Shown piece after piece: positions 5,853-14,417 of a stretch of DNA of 24,684 bases. This stretch comes from SIG307 sp964609025 (GTDB lineage: Bacteria > Bacillota > Clostridia > Lachnospirales > Lachnospiraceae). The stretch lies in the NCBI GenBank assembly GCA_964609025.1, contig CAZSQM010000031.1, forward strand, positions 1 through 24,684, given 5' to 3'. The notes beneath the pieces are model-generated. The model was not told the origin of the DNA. It did not search any database and was given only the letters and a program-made list of their open reading frames with translations. Every line of letters starts with the position of its first letter. Position 1 is the first letter of the stretch. Both the position numbers and the translations under genes were made by a program.

Positions 5853-7847
5853 TCATAGAGTGCCCTCCGTTATTACTTCTTTTCCATCCTGTCTGCGCGC
5901 CAGCACAACTACGGAACGCGCCGGCACCTTACAGAAAAATTCCCGTCCCGAGGTATCGGCAGTGACCGCATATTGCTTTCCGTCCTCCGCACAGACGATT
6001 TCACACTCTCCCGAGGTATCCAACACTGTTTCCCATTCTCCCGGTTCCTTATAAATGCCCGTTTCCCCCGGCAGTGCAAAGGAAAGCGGTTCCCACAGCA
6101 TATTGAATAAAAGAAAGAGGTCATCTTCCTTTCCTTTTGCGGCATAGGATCCGCAGAGCAATACCGCTGCCGCGCGGCTGCACGGCGTAAAATCCGGCTG
6201 CCACAGCATCACGCCGTGATAGGAAATGTCCGGCACGCCGATTCCTTTCCAGTCACTTTCCTTCAGCATTCTCGCCCCGCAAAGAATACTGTGCCCCTTT
6301 CGAAGCGCAATCAGCTCCTTCACAAAGGACAACAGCTCCCTGCGTTCTTTATTGAGCCGCCAGTTCAGCCATGAAACCTCGTTATCCTGACAATAGGCAT
6401 TGTTATTTCCCTTCTTGGTATGACCGAACTCATCTCCCGCAAACAAAAGCGGTACGGACTGCGCCAAAAACACTGTACATAGTGCGTTTTTCCGCAGTCT
6501 TGCACGCAACGCCGCAATCTTCTTTTTTGCGGTTTCTCCCTCGACCCCGCAGTTCCAGCTATGGTTATAGTCCTCTCCGTCCCTGTTTTCCTCGCCGTTT
6601 TCCTCGTTGTGCTTCCGGTCATAGGCATATAAATCGTACAAAGAAAAACCGTTCTGGTCTGCGATATATTGAATCTGGGCAAAATCAGGCACATCCGAGC
6701 GTAACCGCGCCAAAAACTCTCCTACCGTGTTTTCATCGCCCTTTACAAAGCGCCGCATGACATTCCGGAAGCCGTCGTTATATACCGCAACGCGCCTGTC
6801 CGCAAAGTTTCCGTAGGTCTTCTGAATACTGCCGTTATAATCGGTGACTAAAAACTTTACTCCCGACAGATAAGGGTCTTCTAACAAAAGCCGCAGCGGA
6901 GGCTGTTCTCCGATGAAGCGGAATCCGTCCGCGCCGTAAACGTAAGTCCAGTACCGGAGGCAATCCGCTACCATCCCCTGCTTTACTCCCGCGCCGAAGT
7001 AAAATTCAAAAAACACGGCAATTCCGGCCTTATGAAGCGCCGCCACACAATGCCTGAGTTCCTCGTCCGCATGTGCCGTATCCGCCGCATACGCCGCCTT
7101 CGGAGCAAAATAGAAATTGTGCTCCGTATATCCCCAATAGTTTACCTTTTCTACCGTCTTTACTTCCTCACAGTCCTGCTCATAGGCCTGCTGTGCTTTT
7201 ACGAACCCGCTGCCGTAGCGTTTCTCGTACTGTGCAAGCTGTTTTGCGGACAGAATCCCCCGGCTCGTACTTACCTCCATGCACTCGTCAAACTCATACA
7301 CCGGCATCAGAAGCACCGCGTTAACGCCAAGCTCCCGCAGATACGGTATCTTTTCCGTAAGCCCCGCAAAGGTTCCCTTGTGTTTCACACCGGAGCTTCC
7401 ATGCTTTGTAAAGCCTCTCACATGCAGCTTATAAAACACCAACGAGGAAAAGGCAGGACAAACAAACCCTGCCTCTGTTTCTGTTTCAGTTTCGTATTCC
7501 TGACGTGGCAGCATCGGCCGTACTTCCCGGTCCGATACGCCAAAGTTCTCCCTGCCGCACACCTTCTTTGCATAAGCATCGGCAAAAGTGCCCTCCTCGT
7601 TTTCGAATAAATACGTTTCGTACCGGTCCGCTTCCTTCGCGGAAAGCTCCGCAACAAACACCGAACTGTTCCCGATACGCCGCATCGGCAGCCGCTTTCC
7701 TGCGGTATCTTCCTCTTTTCCAAACAGCAGCAGGCGGCACGCTCCTCTGCCCTCCGAAACAGCTAAAAACCTTACCTTGCCTGCCTGACGGCAGGCTCCC
7801 GGCATTCCGCCGTATCTTTCTTGTCTTTGTTCCTCTGTATAACCCAC
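5853..7847 (-). CDS. GlgX/isoamylase-like GH13 protein lacking catalytic residues
   Basis: About 664 residues, normal length for the GlgX/isoamylase branch of GH13. Conserved family marks (numbered from 7847): a CBM48-like N-terminus ending near TFADAYAKKVCGREN; FYKLHVRGFTKH (about 138-149); GVNAVLLMPVYEFDE; NYWGYTEHNF; KHNEENGEENRDG, SWNCGVEG and PLLFAGDEFG. The active site is gone. The DVVYNHT-type region I reads FFEFYFG. The nucleophile region GFRFD reads GFRFI (Ile312, codon at 6912-6914). The acid region reads LVTDY. The HD of region IV reads QN (398-399, codons 6651-6656). A non-hydrolytic glucan-binding or scaffold role is inference. The GTG at 7847 is chosen because GGAGGGG lies just before it; the longer frame from 7871 (GTG) has no ribosome site. 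It follows the ABC-F gene by 36 bp and is probably cotranscribed. Confidence 0.85.
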   Translation of the reverse strand: MGYTEEQRQERYGGMPGACRQAGKVRFLAVSEGRGACRLLLFGKEEDTAGKRLPMRRIGNSSVFVAELSAKEADRYETYLFENEEGTFADAYAKKVCGRENFGVSDREVRPMLPRQEYETETETEAGFVCPAFSSLVFYKLHVRGFTKHGSSGVKHKGTFAGLTEKIPYLRELGVNAVLLMPVYEFDECMEVSTSRGILSAKQLAQYEKRYGSGFVKAQQAYEQDCEEVKTVEKVNYWGYTEHNFYFAPKAAYAADTAHADEELRHCVAALHKAGIAVFFEFYFGAGVKQGMVADCLRYWTYVYGADGFRFIGEQPPLRLLLEDPYLSGVKFLVTDYNGSIQKTYGNFADRRVAVYNDGFRNVMRRFVKGDENTVGEFLARLRSDVPDFAQIQYIADQNGFSLYDLYAYDRKHNEENGEENRDGEDYNHSWNCGVEGETAKKKIAALRARLRKNALCTVFLAQSVPLLFAGDEFGHTKKGNNNAYCQDNEVSWLNWRLNKERRELLSFVKELIALRKGHSILCGARMLKESDWKGIGVPDISYHGVMLWQPDFTPCSRAAAVLLCGSYAAKGKEDDLFLLFNMLWEPLSFALPGETGIYKEPGEWETVLDTSGECEIVCAEDGKQYAVTADTSGREFFCKVPARSVVVLARRQDGKEVITEGTL

Positions 7848-7883
7848 AGTCCCCTCCGTTCTCCGTTTCACGGTTATGGCAGT

Positions 7884-9533
7884 TTACTGTTCGTCACTCA
7901 TCGTTTCCTCTTCCGGTTTTACCTGAAGTGCCTGACGCTTTCTTGCCATCTCATCACTGTCTAAGTATTCGTCGTAAGTGGAAACTTTATCAATCATGCT
8001 GCCGTTCGGAAGAATTTCTATAATGCGGTTTGCAATCGTCTGAATAAACTGGTGGTCCTGGGACGCAAAAATAATCACGCCCGGGAACTTAATCAAACCG
8101 TTGTTTAACGCAGTAATGGACTCCATATCCAGGTGGTTGGTCGGCTCATCCATTAACAATACATTGGACGCCATTAACATCATCTTGGAAAGCATGACGC
8201 GCACACGCTCACCGCCGGAGAGCACATTTACCTTCTTTACGCCCTCCTCGCCCGCAAACAGCATACGGCCCATAAATCCGCGCACATAGGTAACATCCTT
8301 TTCCGGAGAATACGGCATCAGCCAGTCCACAATCGAAAGCTCCGACGCAAAATCCTTTGTATTATCCTTCGGGAAATATGCCTGGCTTGTGGTAATGCCC
8401 CATTTGTAGCTTCCTTCGTCCGGCTCCAGTTCTCCCGCCAGAATCTTAAACAGCGTCGTAATGGCAAGAGTATTCGCACCTACCAGTGCAATCTTATCCT
8501 CTCTGCCTACGATAAAGGAAAGATTATCCAATACCTTTACGCCGTCAATCGTCTTACTCAGATTTGTAACCGTCAGAACCTCGTTTCCGATTTCGCGGCT
8601 CGGTCTGAAATCAATGTACGGATATTTTCTGGAGGACGGGCGAATTTCATCCAGCTCAATCTTTTCCAGAGCACGCTTACGGGACGTCGCCTGCTTGGAC
8701 TTCGAAGCGTTTGCGGAGAAACGCTGAATAAACTCCTGAAGCTCCTTAATCTTTTCCTCCTTCTTCTTGTTTGCTTCCTTCATCTGCTTAATCATAAGCT
8801 GGGAGGACTCATACCAGAAGTCGTAGTTACCCGCATACAGCTGAATCTTCGCATAATCAATATCCGCAATATGGGTACAAACCTTATTCAGAAAATAACG
8901 GTCGTGGGATACTACGATTACCGTATTGTCAAAGTTAATCAAAAACTCCTCCAGCCACCGAATCGCTTCTAAATCCAGGTGGTTGGTCGGCTCGTCCAAA
9001 AGAAGAATGTCCGGGTTTCCGAACAACGCCTGTGCAAGCAGTACCTTTACCTTTTCGCTTGCCTTTAACTCACTCATCATCTTATAATGTAATTCTGTTT
9101 CAATCCCAAGACCGTTTAAAAGTGTTGCCGCGTCGGACTCCGCTTCCCAGCCGTTTAAGGTCGCAAACTCCGCTTCGAGTTCGCTTGCCTTAATCCCGTC
9201 TTCTTCCGTAAAGTCTTCCTTCGCATAAATGGCGTCTTTTTCCTTCATAATGTCATACAGGCGCTGATTGCCCATAATTACGGTATCCAGTACCGGATAT
9301 GCGTCGTATTTAAAGTGATCCTGCTGCAAAAAGGAAAGACGCTGTCCCGGAGTAATAATCACTTCTCCCTTGGACGGCTCAAGCTGCCCGGTTAAAATCT
9401 TTAAAAAGGTGGACTTGCCGGCTCCGTTGGCGCCGATCAAACCGTAGCAGTTTCCTTCCGTAAACTTAATATTTACATCCTCAAACAACGCTCTTTTTCC
9501 TAATCTTAATGTAACATTACTTGCCTGTATCAT
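7884..9533 (-). CDS. ABC-F family ATPase (YbiT/YkpA-like), asymmetric ATP sites
   Basis: 549 residues, two ABC domains and no membrane segment: an ABC-F protein acting in the cytosol, by family probably at the ribosome. NBD1 has Walker A GANGAGKST (34-42), signature region MSELKASEK (Leu156-Glu160 replacing LSGGQ), Walker B with DEPTNHLD, and switch SHDRYF (His210). A basic helical linker (about 247-292) follows. NBD2 has a Walker A region reading GANTLAITT with Ile358 in place of Lys, an intact LSGGE signature (438-442), Walker B DEPTNHLD, and SQD (Gln493) where the switch His normally sits. The start at 9533 is chosen because AAAGGAAAGG lies nine bases upstream and MIQASNVTLRLG is the family start; the 9566 alternative adds an unaligned tail. 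Its short leader (about 45 bases) shows no attenuator of the kind seen before antibiotic-resistance ABC-F genes. Confidence 0.92.
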   Translation of the reverse strand: MIQASNVTLRLGKRALFEDVNIKFTEGNCYGLIGANGAGKSTFLKILTGQLEPSKGEVIITPGQRLSFLQQDHFKYDAYPVLDTVIMGNQRLYDIMKEKDAIYAKEDFTEEDGIKASELEAEFATLNGWEAESDAATLLNGLGIETELHYKMMSELKASEKVKVLLAQALFGNPDILLLDEPTNHLDLEAIRWLEEFLINFDNTVIVVSHDRYFLNKVCTHIADIDYAKIQLYAGNYDFWYESSQLMIKQMKEANKKKEEKIKELQEFIQRFSANASKSKQATSRKRALEKIELDEIRPSSRKYPYIDFRPSREIGNEVLTVTNLSKTIDGVKVLDNLSFIVGREDKIALVGANTLAITTLFKILAGELEPDEGSYKWGITTSQAYFPKDNTKDFASELSIVDWLMPYSPEKDVTYVRGFMGRMLFAGEEGVKKVNVLSGGERVRVMLSKMMLMASNVLLMDEPTNHLDMESITALNNGLIKFPGVIIFASQDHQFIQTIANRIIEILPNGSMIDKVSTYDEYLDSDEMARKRQALQVKPEEETMSDEQ

Positions 9534-9583
9534 TTTCTTAATCCTTTCCTTTATTCCTGGTTGCACTAATTCTCTATTTTATA

Positions 9584-9611
9584 TTGTACCTTATATAGAA
9601 AAAATTGCAAG
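9584..9611 (-). promoter_or_regulatory. Sigma-A promoter of the ABC-F gene
   Basis: Minus strand: TTGCAA (9606-9611), 16-base spacer, TACAAT (9584-9589). The start is near 9577. It is divergent from the symporter promoter at 9661-9690. Confidence 0.65.
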
Positions 9612-9660
9612 CATTTTTCCGCAAACTTCTAAAAAACGTCTGTAAAAGTACCGCTTAGTC

Positions 9661-9690
9661 TTGCGTTCCTCCCCCGATTTATGCTATACT
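9661..9690 (+). promoter_or_regulatory. Extended -10 promoter of the PutP-type symporter
   Basis: Plus strand: TTGCGT (9661-9666), 18-base spacer, TATACT (9685-9690) preceded by TGC, an extended -10. Transcription would start near 9697, about 70 bases before the ATG at 9769. This shows that an ORF opened at 9661 cannot be the real gene start. Confidence 0.75.
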
Positions 9691-9768
9691 GAAAATACTG
9701 ACTGTGTACAGGCCGGTTTGTACTTTGCTCTGTCACAGTCAAAAAGCGCGAAGGAGGAACTTTTTTCT

Positions 9769-11307
9769 ATGACAACAGCACAAATCTGTATTATGATTTC
9801 CATTATTCTTTATCTGGGAATCGTTATCGCCATCGGACTCCGCTTTTCCAAACGAAACAAGTCCGCTGACGATTTCTATTTAGGAGGACGTAAGCTCGGC
9901 CCCCTCGTTACCGCAATGAGTGCGGAGGCTTCCGATATGAGCAGCTGGCTCTTAATGGGTCTGCCGGGCGTGGCATACTTTTTCGGTATTGCCGAAGCAA
10001 GCTGGACCGCCATCGGTCTTGCCATCGGTACTTATTTAAACTGGCTCATCGTGGCAAAGCGCATCCGCCGCTATTCCCACAAGGCAGGCAATGCCATCAC
10101 GCTTCCGGACTTTTTTTCCAACCGCTACCGTGACAGCAGCAAGCTGCTTTTATTCATTTCCGCTGTGGTAATCATTATTTTCTTCATCCCGTATACCGCG
10201 TCGGGCTTTGTTGCCTGCGGCAAGCTGTTTTCCAACCTTTTCGGCGTGGATTATCTTCCGGCAATGATTATCAGTTCTCTGGTCATCGTGGCATATACTG
10301 CTTTGGGCGGTTTTCTGGCAGCCTCTACCACGGACTTCATTCAGAGCATCGTTATGTCGATTGCCCTTATCATTGTCCTTGGCTTCGGTGTGTCCGTAGC
10401 CGGCGGTTTTGACGCTGTCATTGCAAATGCCAACGAATTGACCGGATACCTTTCCATGACCGCAACCCACAATGTCCAGACCGGTGCGGTCGGCTCTTAC
10501 AATGCCCTTACGATTGCTTCCACACTGGCATGGGGACTCGGATACTTTGGTATGCCGCACATTCTGCTTCGTTTTATGGCAATCCATGACGACAAGAAAT
10601 TAAGGCTTTCCCGCCGCGTCGCAACCGTGTGGGTAGTCATCTCTCTTGGCGTAGCCGTACTGATCGGTATCATCGGTTACAGCATGAGCTTAGAGGGCGC
10701 GATTCCGATGTTTGAAAGCAAGTCTGCCGCAGAAAATATTATTGTACAGATTTCCCATACCTTAAGCGAACACGGCATTATCTTCGCTTTTATCGCAGGT
10801 ATTATCCTGGCAGGTATCCTGGCTTCCACCATGTCTACTGCGGATTCCCAGCTGCTTGCGGCCTCCTCTGCCGTATCCCACAACATTATGTCGGGTGTTT
10901 TCGGCAAAAAGAGCTCTGCGAAGACCTCCGTTATTATCGCCCGAATTACTTTGGTCCTCATTTCGATTATCGGAATGGTATTGGCAAGTAACCCGAACAG
11001 TTCGGTCTTTGATATCGTTTCCTTTGCATGGGCAGGCTTCGGTGCCGCTTTCGGTCCGGTTGTCCTTTTCGCCCTGTTCTGGCGGCGCTCCAACCGCTAC
11101 GGCGCTCTTGCCGGTATGATTTCCGGCGGTGTTATGGTATTCGTCTGGAAGTATTTGATTGCACCGCTCGGCGGTATCTTTGCCATCTACGAGCTGCTTC
11201 CTGCATTTATCGTAGCCTGCATCGCTATCGTAGTTGTGAGCCTGCTTACACCGGCTCCGTCTAAGGAAATTACGGACGAGTTTGACGAAGTAAAGGCAAT
11301 GAACTAA
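9769..11307 (+). CDS. putP: Sodium/proline symporter, PutP type
   Basis: 512 residues, a polytopic inner-membrane Na+:solute symporter (SSS family) with about 12-13 hydrophobic helices. SAEASDMSSWLLMGLPG (51-67) closely matches the helix-II Na+/proline motif of PutP, with Asp56 in the place of the known Na+-site Asp. Further SSS marks are DDFYLGGRKLGP near the N-terminus, TLPDFFSNRY, IPYTASGFV, and LAGILASTMSTADSQLL in the helix that contributes to the Na+ site. The start at 9769 is set by AAGGAGG (9751-9757) and by the promoter at 9661-9690. It stands alone on the plus strand between an operon pair and the pho operon, with a terminator directly after it. Proline is the likely substrate by motif; a related amino acid is possible. 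Confidence 0.88.
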   Translation: MTTAQICIMISIILYLGIVIAIGLRFSKRNKSADDFYLGGRKLGPLVTAMSAEASDMSSWLLMGLPGVAYFFGIAEASWTAIGLAIGTYLNWLIVAKRIRRYSHKAGNAITLPDFFSNRYRDSSKLLLFISAVVIIIFFIPYTASGFVACGKLFSNLFGVDYLPAMIISSLVIVAYTALGGFLAASTTDFIQSIVMSIALIIVLGFGVSVAGGFDAVIANANELTGYLSMTATHNVQTGAVGSYNALTIASTLAWGLGYFGMPHILLRFMAIHDDKKLRLSRRVATVWVVISLGVAVLIGIIGYSMSLEGAIPMFESKSAAENIIVQISHTLSEHGIIFAFIAGIILAGILASTMSTADSQLLAASSAVSHNIMSGVFGKKSSAKTSVIIARITLVLISIIGMVLASNPNSSVFDIVSFAWAGFGAAFGPVVLFALFWRRSNRYGALAGMISGGVMVFVWKYLIAPLGGIFAIYELLPAFIVACIAIVVVSLLTPAPSKEITDEFDEVKAMN

Positions 11308-11316
11308 TCAGATTAC

Positions 11317-11384
11317 AAAACTTCCCGCTGCAGAATCGGATTCTCACCTGTTTCGAGTCCGATTCCACAGCGGGAAGTTTTTTT
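11317..11384 (+). terminator. Long bidirectional terminator between putP and phoR
   Basis: An outer stem AAAACTTCCCGCTG (11317-11330) pairs with CAGCGGGAAGTTTT (11368-11381). An inner stem GAATCGGA/TCCGATTC (11333-11340/11358-11365) is separated from it by a symmetric CA/CA internal loop. A run of seven T follows on the plus strand and four T on the minus strand, so it can serve both convergent units. Confidence 0.9.
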
Positions 11385-11449
11385 ACTTTACAGGAACTCC
11401 CGTGTTGCTAATCAAAGTATCCCAAATCGTAAAAGGGGAAACGCACAGT

Positions 11450-13096
11450 TTAAAGCACTACTGTGACCGTCGTTCCCTTTCCCGGCACACTTTCCAGTTT
11501 TAGCTGCCCACCATGATACTGTACGGCGTGCTTTACAATGGAAAGTCCCAGTCCGGTTCCTCCGGTTTCTTTCGAATGACTCTTGTCAACGCGGTAAAAA
11601 CGCTCGAACACCCTTGCATGATGCTCCGGCGCGATGCCGATACCGGTATCGGTTACTTTTAGAACGACATTGCCGCCCTCCCGTCCGATGTCAAGCAGCA
11701 CTTTTCCGCCCTCCACATTATACCGGATTGCATTATCGCAAAGATTGTAGATAATCTCATACAGATAGCGCCGGATTCCTTTTATTACGGTAGGCTCGCC
11801 GTTTAAGGAAAGGCTGACCTGTTTTTGGTCCGCGGAGTCTTTCAGCACATGAAACACCTCTGTCGCAACCTCATATAAATCGACGCTCTCCGACGGAATT
11901 TCAAGATTCTCGTCAAGCTGCGACAACCGAATAATATCGTTGATCAACGTAACCAGCCGCGACGCTTCGGAACGGATATTTCCGAGAAAACGCGGCATAT
12001 CCTCCGGCTTTACAAGCCCGTTTTCCATCAGCTCCGCACTGCCGATAATGGATTGCAACGGCGTTTTTAATTCGTGGGAAACATTTGCCGTAAACTCCTG
12101 GCGGTTTCGCTCGGCAAACGCCTGCTCCGTAATATCAAAAGCATAAAGCATAACACCGAGCGTCTTTCCCTCCGATTCAATCCGACTGATATCAAACTGA
12201 TACTCCCCACCGTTTTTCTGTGCCCGGAACTCGCCGTGTTTTCCCAAAAAGGCATTCTCGATTGCACGGCTCATCTCAGGGCTGCGGTCTATGGCAAGGA
12301 AATCGCTTCCCTTACAGTCCGTAGCGACTCCGAACAGCTTCTTTGCTGCCGGATTCATACTGAGCACCGTCCCTTTTTCATCCAGCAGAACAAGCCCCTC
12401 GTTCATAGAGGAAATAATTTGCTCGAACTCATCCGTCTTTTGCTTTAACATCGCCATCTGCTCCGCAATCTGCTTGTGCTGCTTATTGATTCTGCCCAAT
12501 ATCGGAGCAAGCTCCTCGTAAGCATCATTTTCCAAAGGAGCGTCAAGGTTCAGATTGTTTAACGGATTGACAATCTTTTTTGCCATACGGCGCGCAAGCA
12601 GCGCCGAAATAATCACCGCCAAAAGAAATACGGTAGACACCGGAGCCAGCACGCTGACAAGCAGTGCGAAAACGGAAGCAAGACTTGACGAAATGCGAAG
12701 CACGGAGCCGTCCGACAGGCGTTTTGCAAAATACAATGTCTTTTCCGTCAAGGTGGAAGAATAGCGGGAGCTCTCGCCCCGTCCGCTCTCTAACGCCTCT
12801 CTGATTTCCTCCCGTTCCAGATGATTGTCCATGCTCTCCGCCGCTACCTGCGTATCAAACAAAACACTGCCGTCCGCCGCTACCCATGTAATTCTGTAAT
12901 CTTCTGCGGAAAGCCCCTCTAAATACTCCCTGCCGTTTATCTCCACCCCCTGCACCGCAAGCTCGGCCTCCGCCCGCAGATGCTCCTTCTGAACCTTCGA
13001 AAAGTGGCTGTAAAGCACGCCCATAATCACCGAAAGGCTCAGAAGCAGAACTGTTGCGGCAACCGCTAAAATGGAACGAAAAATTTTTCGTGTCAT
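11450..13096 (-). CDS. phoR: Phosphate-sensing histidine kinase PhoR
   Basis: 548 residues, a membrane sensor kinase. Order: transmembrane segment (about 7-28), extracellular loop, second transmembrane segment (about 141-168), HAMP-like region, PAS domain (about 224-325), HisKA with NVSHELKTPLQ (His341 is the phosphorylated residue), and HATPase with NLCDNAIRYN (Asn454), DTGIGI and GTGLGLSI. The start at 13096 overlaps the phoB stop as ATGA and has GGTGGAG close before it; the longer frame from 13153 lies inside phoB. It is the last gene of the pst-pho operon and ends before the terminator shared with putP. By family it autophosphorylates under phosphate limitation and phosphorylates PhoB, restrained by the Pst transporter and PhoU. 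Confidence 0.93.
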   Translation of the reverse strand: MTRKIFRSILAVAATVLLLSLSVIMGVLYSHFSKVQKEHLRAEAELAVQGVEINGREYLEGLSAEDYRITWVAADGSVLFDTQVAAESMDNHLEREEIREALESGRGESSRYSSTLTEKTLYFAKRLSDGSVLRISSSLASVFALLVSVLAPVSTVFLLAVIISALLARRMAKKIVNPLNNLNLDAPLENDAYEELAPILGRINKQHKQIAEQMAMLKQKTDEFEQIISSMNEGLVLLDEKGTVLSMNPAAKKLFGVATDCKGSDFLAIDRSPEMSRAIENAFLGKHGEFRAQKNGGEYQFDISRIESEGKTLGVMLYAFDITEQAFAERNRQEFTANVSHELKTPLQSIIGSAELMENGLVKPEDMPRFLGNIRSEASRLVTLINDIIRLSQLDENLEIPSESVDLYEVATEVFHVLKDSADQKQVSLSLNGEPTVIKGIRRYLYEIIYNLCDNAIRYNVEGGKVLLDIGREGGNVVLKVTDTGIGIAPEHHARVFERFYRVDKSHSKETGGTGLGLSIVKHAVQYHGGQLKLESVPGKGTTVTVVL

Positions 13097-13767
13097 TTCT
13101 CCACCTCCATGCGATATCCGACTCCAATGACGGTTTCTATCATTTTTCCGCACTCTCCGAGTTTATGACGCAACGTTTTAATGTGCATATCCACCGTTCT
13201 TGTTTCCCCGAAATAGTCCATGCCCCAGACTTCCGATAACAGCTTTTCGCGTCCGAACACAATTCCGGGATTCGATAAAAACAGGCGCAAAAGTTCAAAC
13301 TCCTTTAACGTAAGCGTAACCCTCTCCCCGTTTGCGGTAACGGTATGCTCACTCTGATTCAGCGTAATCCCTCCTACGGAGAGCAGCTTACATTCCGTAT
13401 CGCTGCTACATCTCCGCAATACTGCCTTGATACGGGAAACCATTTCCATGACTCCGAAAGGCTTCACCAGATAATCGTCCGCACCGAGGTCCAGGCTGTG
13501 AATCTTATCCATTTCGGTTCCCTTTGCGGTTGCCATAATCACAGGGATTTTCCTTGTGGACGGATTTTCCCGGAGTTTTTTCAGTATTTCAACACCGTCT
13601 TCGCCGGGCAGCATAATATCAAGCACGATTAAGTCCGGCTTTTCGTTTTTCAGCGCTTCGAACATACTCTTTCCGTCCGCGAAACCCACTGCCTTATATC
13701 CCGTAGATGTAAGGGTGTATACCTCTATGTCACGGATTGTGTTATCATCATCAACGCACCATATCAT
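13093..13767 (-). CDS. phoB: Response regulator PhoB/PhoP (OmpR family)
   Basis: 224 residues. An N-terminal receiver domain carries the acidic pocket (Asp6-Asp8), the phosphoacceptor Asp50 in LIVLDIMLPGEDG, a switch Thr in MATAKGT and a Lys in DYLVKPFG. The C-terminal winged helix carries TLTLKEFELLRLF, a recognition helix region VDMHIKTLRHKLG and a GVGYRM wing. The receiver starts directly at MIWCVDDD with no tail. Its start overlaps the phoU stop as ATGA and its stop overlaps phoR in the same way, implying translational coupling. The neighbours identify it as the phosphate regulator; the TTTACA repeats before pstS are its likely target. The Bacillus-style name would be phoP. Confidence 0.92.
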   Translation of the reverse strand: MIWCVDDDNTIRDIEVYTLTSTGYKAVGFADGKSMFEALKNEKPDLIVLDIMLPGEDGVEILKKLRENPSTRKIPVIMATAKGTEMDKIHSLDLGADDYLVKPFGVMEMVSRIKAVLRRCSSDTECKLLSVGGITLNQSEHTVTANGERVTLTLKEFELLRLFLSNPGIVFGREKLLSEVWGMDYFGETRTVDMHIKTLRHKLGECGKMIETVIGVGYRMEVEK

Positions 13768-14417
13768 AAATTTGCTTCTCCTTTATGTACTCCTGTCACG
13801 GAAAACTCTACCCATTCCGCAATGTTGACCGCATGATCCGCGATTCGCTCAAAATACTTTGCAATCATCAGAAGGTCAACGGCATATTCACCGTCTGCGG
13901 TATTCCGGGAAATCATCTGAATCAGCGTATTCTTCACTCTGTCAAAACAATCGTCCACCACATCGTCATAGGCCTCGACGGCTTCGGCAAGGGAAATATC
14001 CTGTCTGACATAAGCGTCTACGCTTTTGCTCACCATTTTCATTGCAGCCTCCGCCATCCGGCGGATATCCCTGCATTCCTCTCCCGTTCTTCCGTTCAGA
14101 AACGTGATGATTTCCGCAATATCCTCCGCCTGGTCGCCGATTCTCTCCATATCCGTAATCATTTTCAACGCCGCGGAAATCTGCCGCAAATCACTTGCCA
14201 CCGGCTGCTGCTGCAACAGAAGTTTCAGGCAGATGGATTCGATTTCCCGTTCCATCTGGTCGATTTCACGGTCATAAGGCGCCACCTCGGCTGCCTTATT
14301 CCCATCACCGTCCAAAAGCGCATTGGAAACCAATGCAATTACCTTTTCACATAATGCTCCCATCTCAATCAGTTTCTTATTGAGCAGGGTAAGCTGCTCG
14401 TTAAAACGGTTTCTCAT
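13764..14417 (-). CDS. phoU: Phosphate signalling protein PhoU
   Basis: 217 residues, full length, two PhoU three-helix bundles. Family marks: MRNRFNEQL at the start, an EIDQMEREIESICLKLL helix, and the repeated acidic metal-binding patterns MERIGDQAEDIAE (first half) and FERIADHAVNIAEW (second half). PhoU is a cytosolic helper that links Pst transporter state to PhoR and restrains the kinase when phosphate is plentiful. Its start shares one base with the pstB stop (TGATG), so translation is probably coupled. Confidence 0.95.
   Translation of the reverse strand: MRNRFNEQLTLLNKKLIEMGALCEKVIALVSNALLDGDGNKAAEVAPYDREIDQMEREIESICLKLLLQQQPVASDLRQISAALKMITDMERIGDQAEDIAEIITFLNGRTGEECRDIRRMAEAAMKMVSKSVDAYVRQDISLAEAVEAYDDVVDDCFDRVKNTLIQMISRNTADGEYAVDLLMIAKYFERIADHAVNIAEWVEFSVTGVHKGEANL

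Noticed and set aside
7032..7610. 192-codon plus-strand ORF opposite the GH13 gene
   Set aside because: It is fully antisense to a gene with clear family motifs, is rich in Arg, His and Pro, and has no ribosome site or family resemblance.
5853..7847. GH13 gene as a pseudogene
   Set aside because: The frame is intact at family length with many conserved motifs; only active-site residues are replaced, which fits change of function better than decay.
9661..9768. N-terminal extension of the PutP-type symporter from 9661
   Set aside because: The extension begins at the -35 of the gene's own extended -10 promoter, and AAGGAGG points to the ATG at 9769.
11400..11449. Possible small RNA between the putP terminator and phoR
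   Set aside because: Only about 50 bases, no promoter pair and no further hairpin.
13785..14354. 189-codon plus-strand ORF opposite phoU
   Set aside because: Antisense shadow of a well-conserved PhoU; no promoter or recognisable domain.
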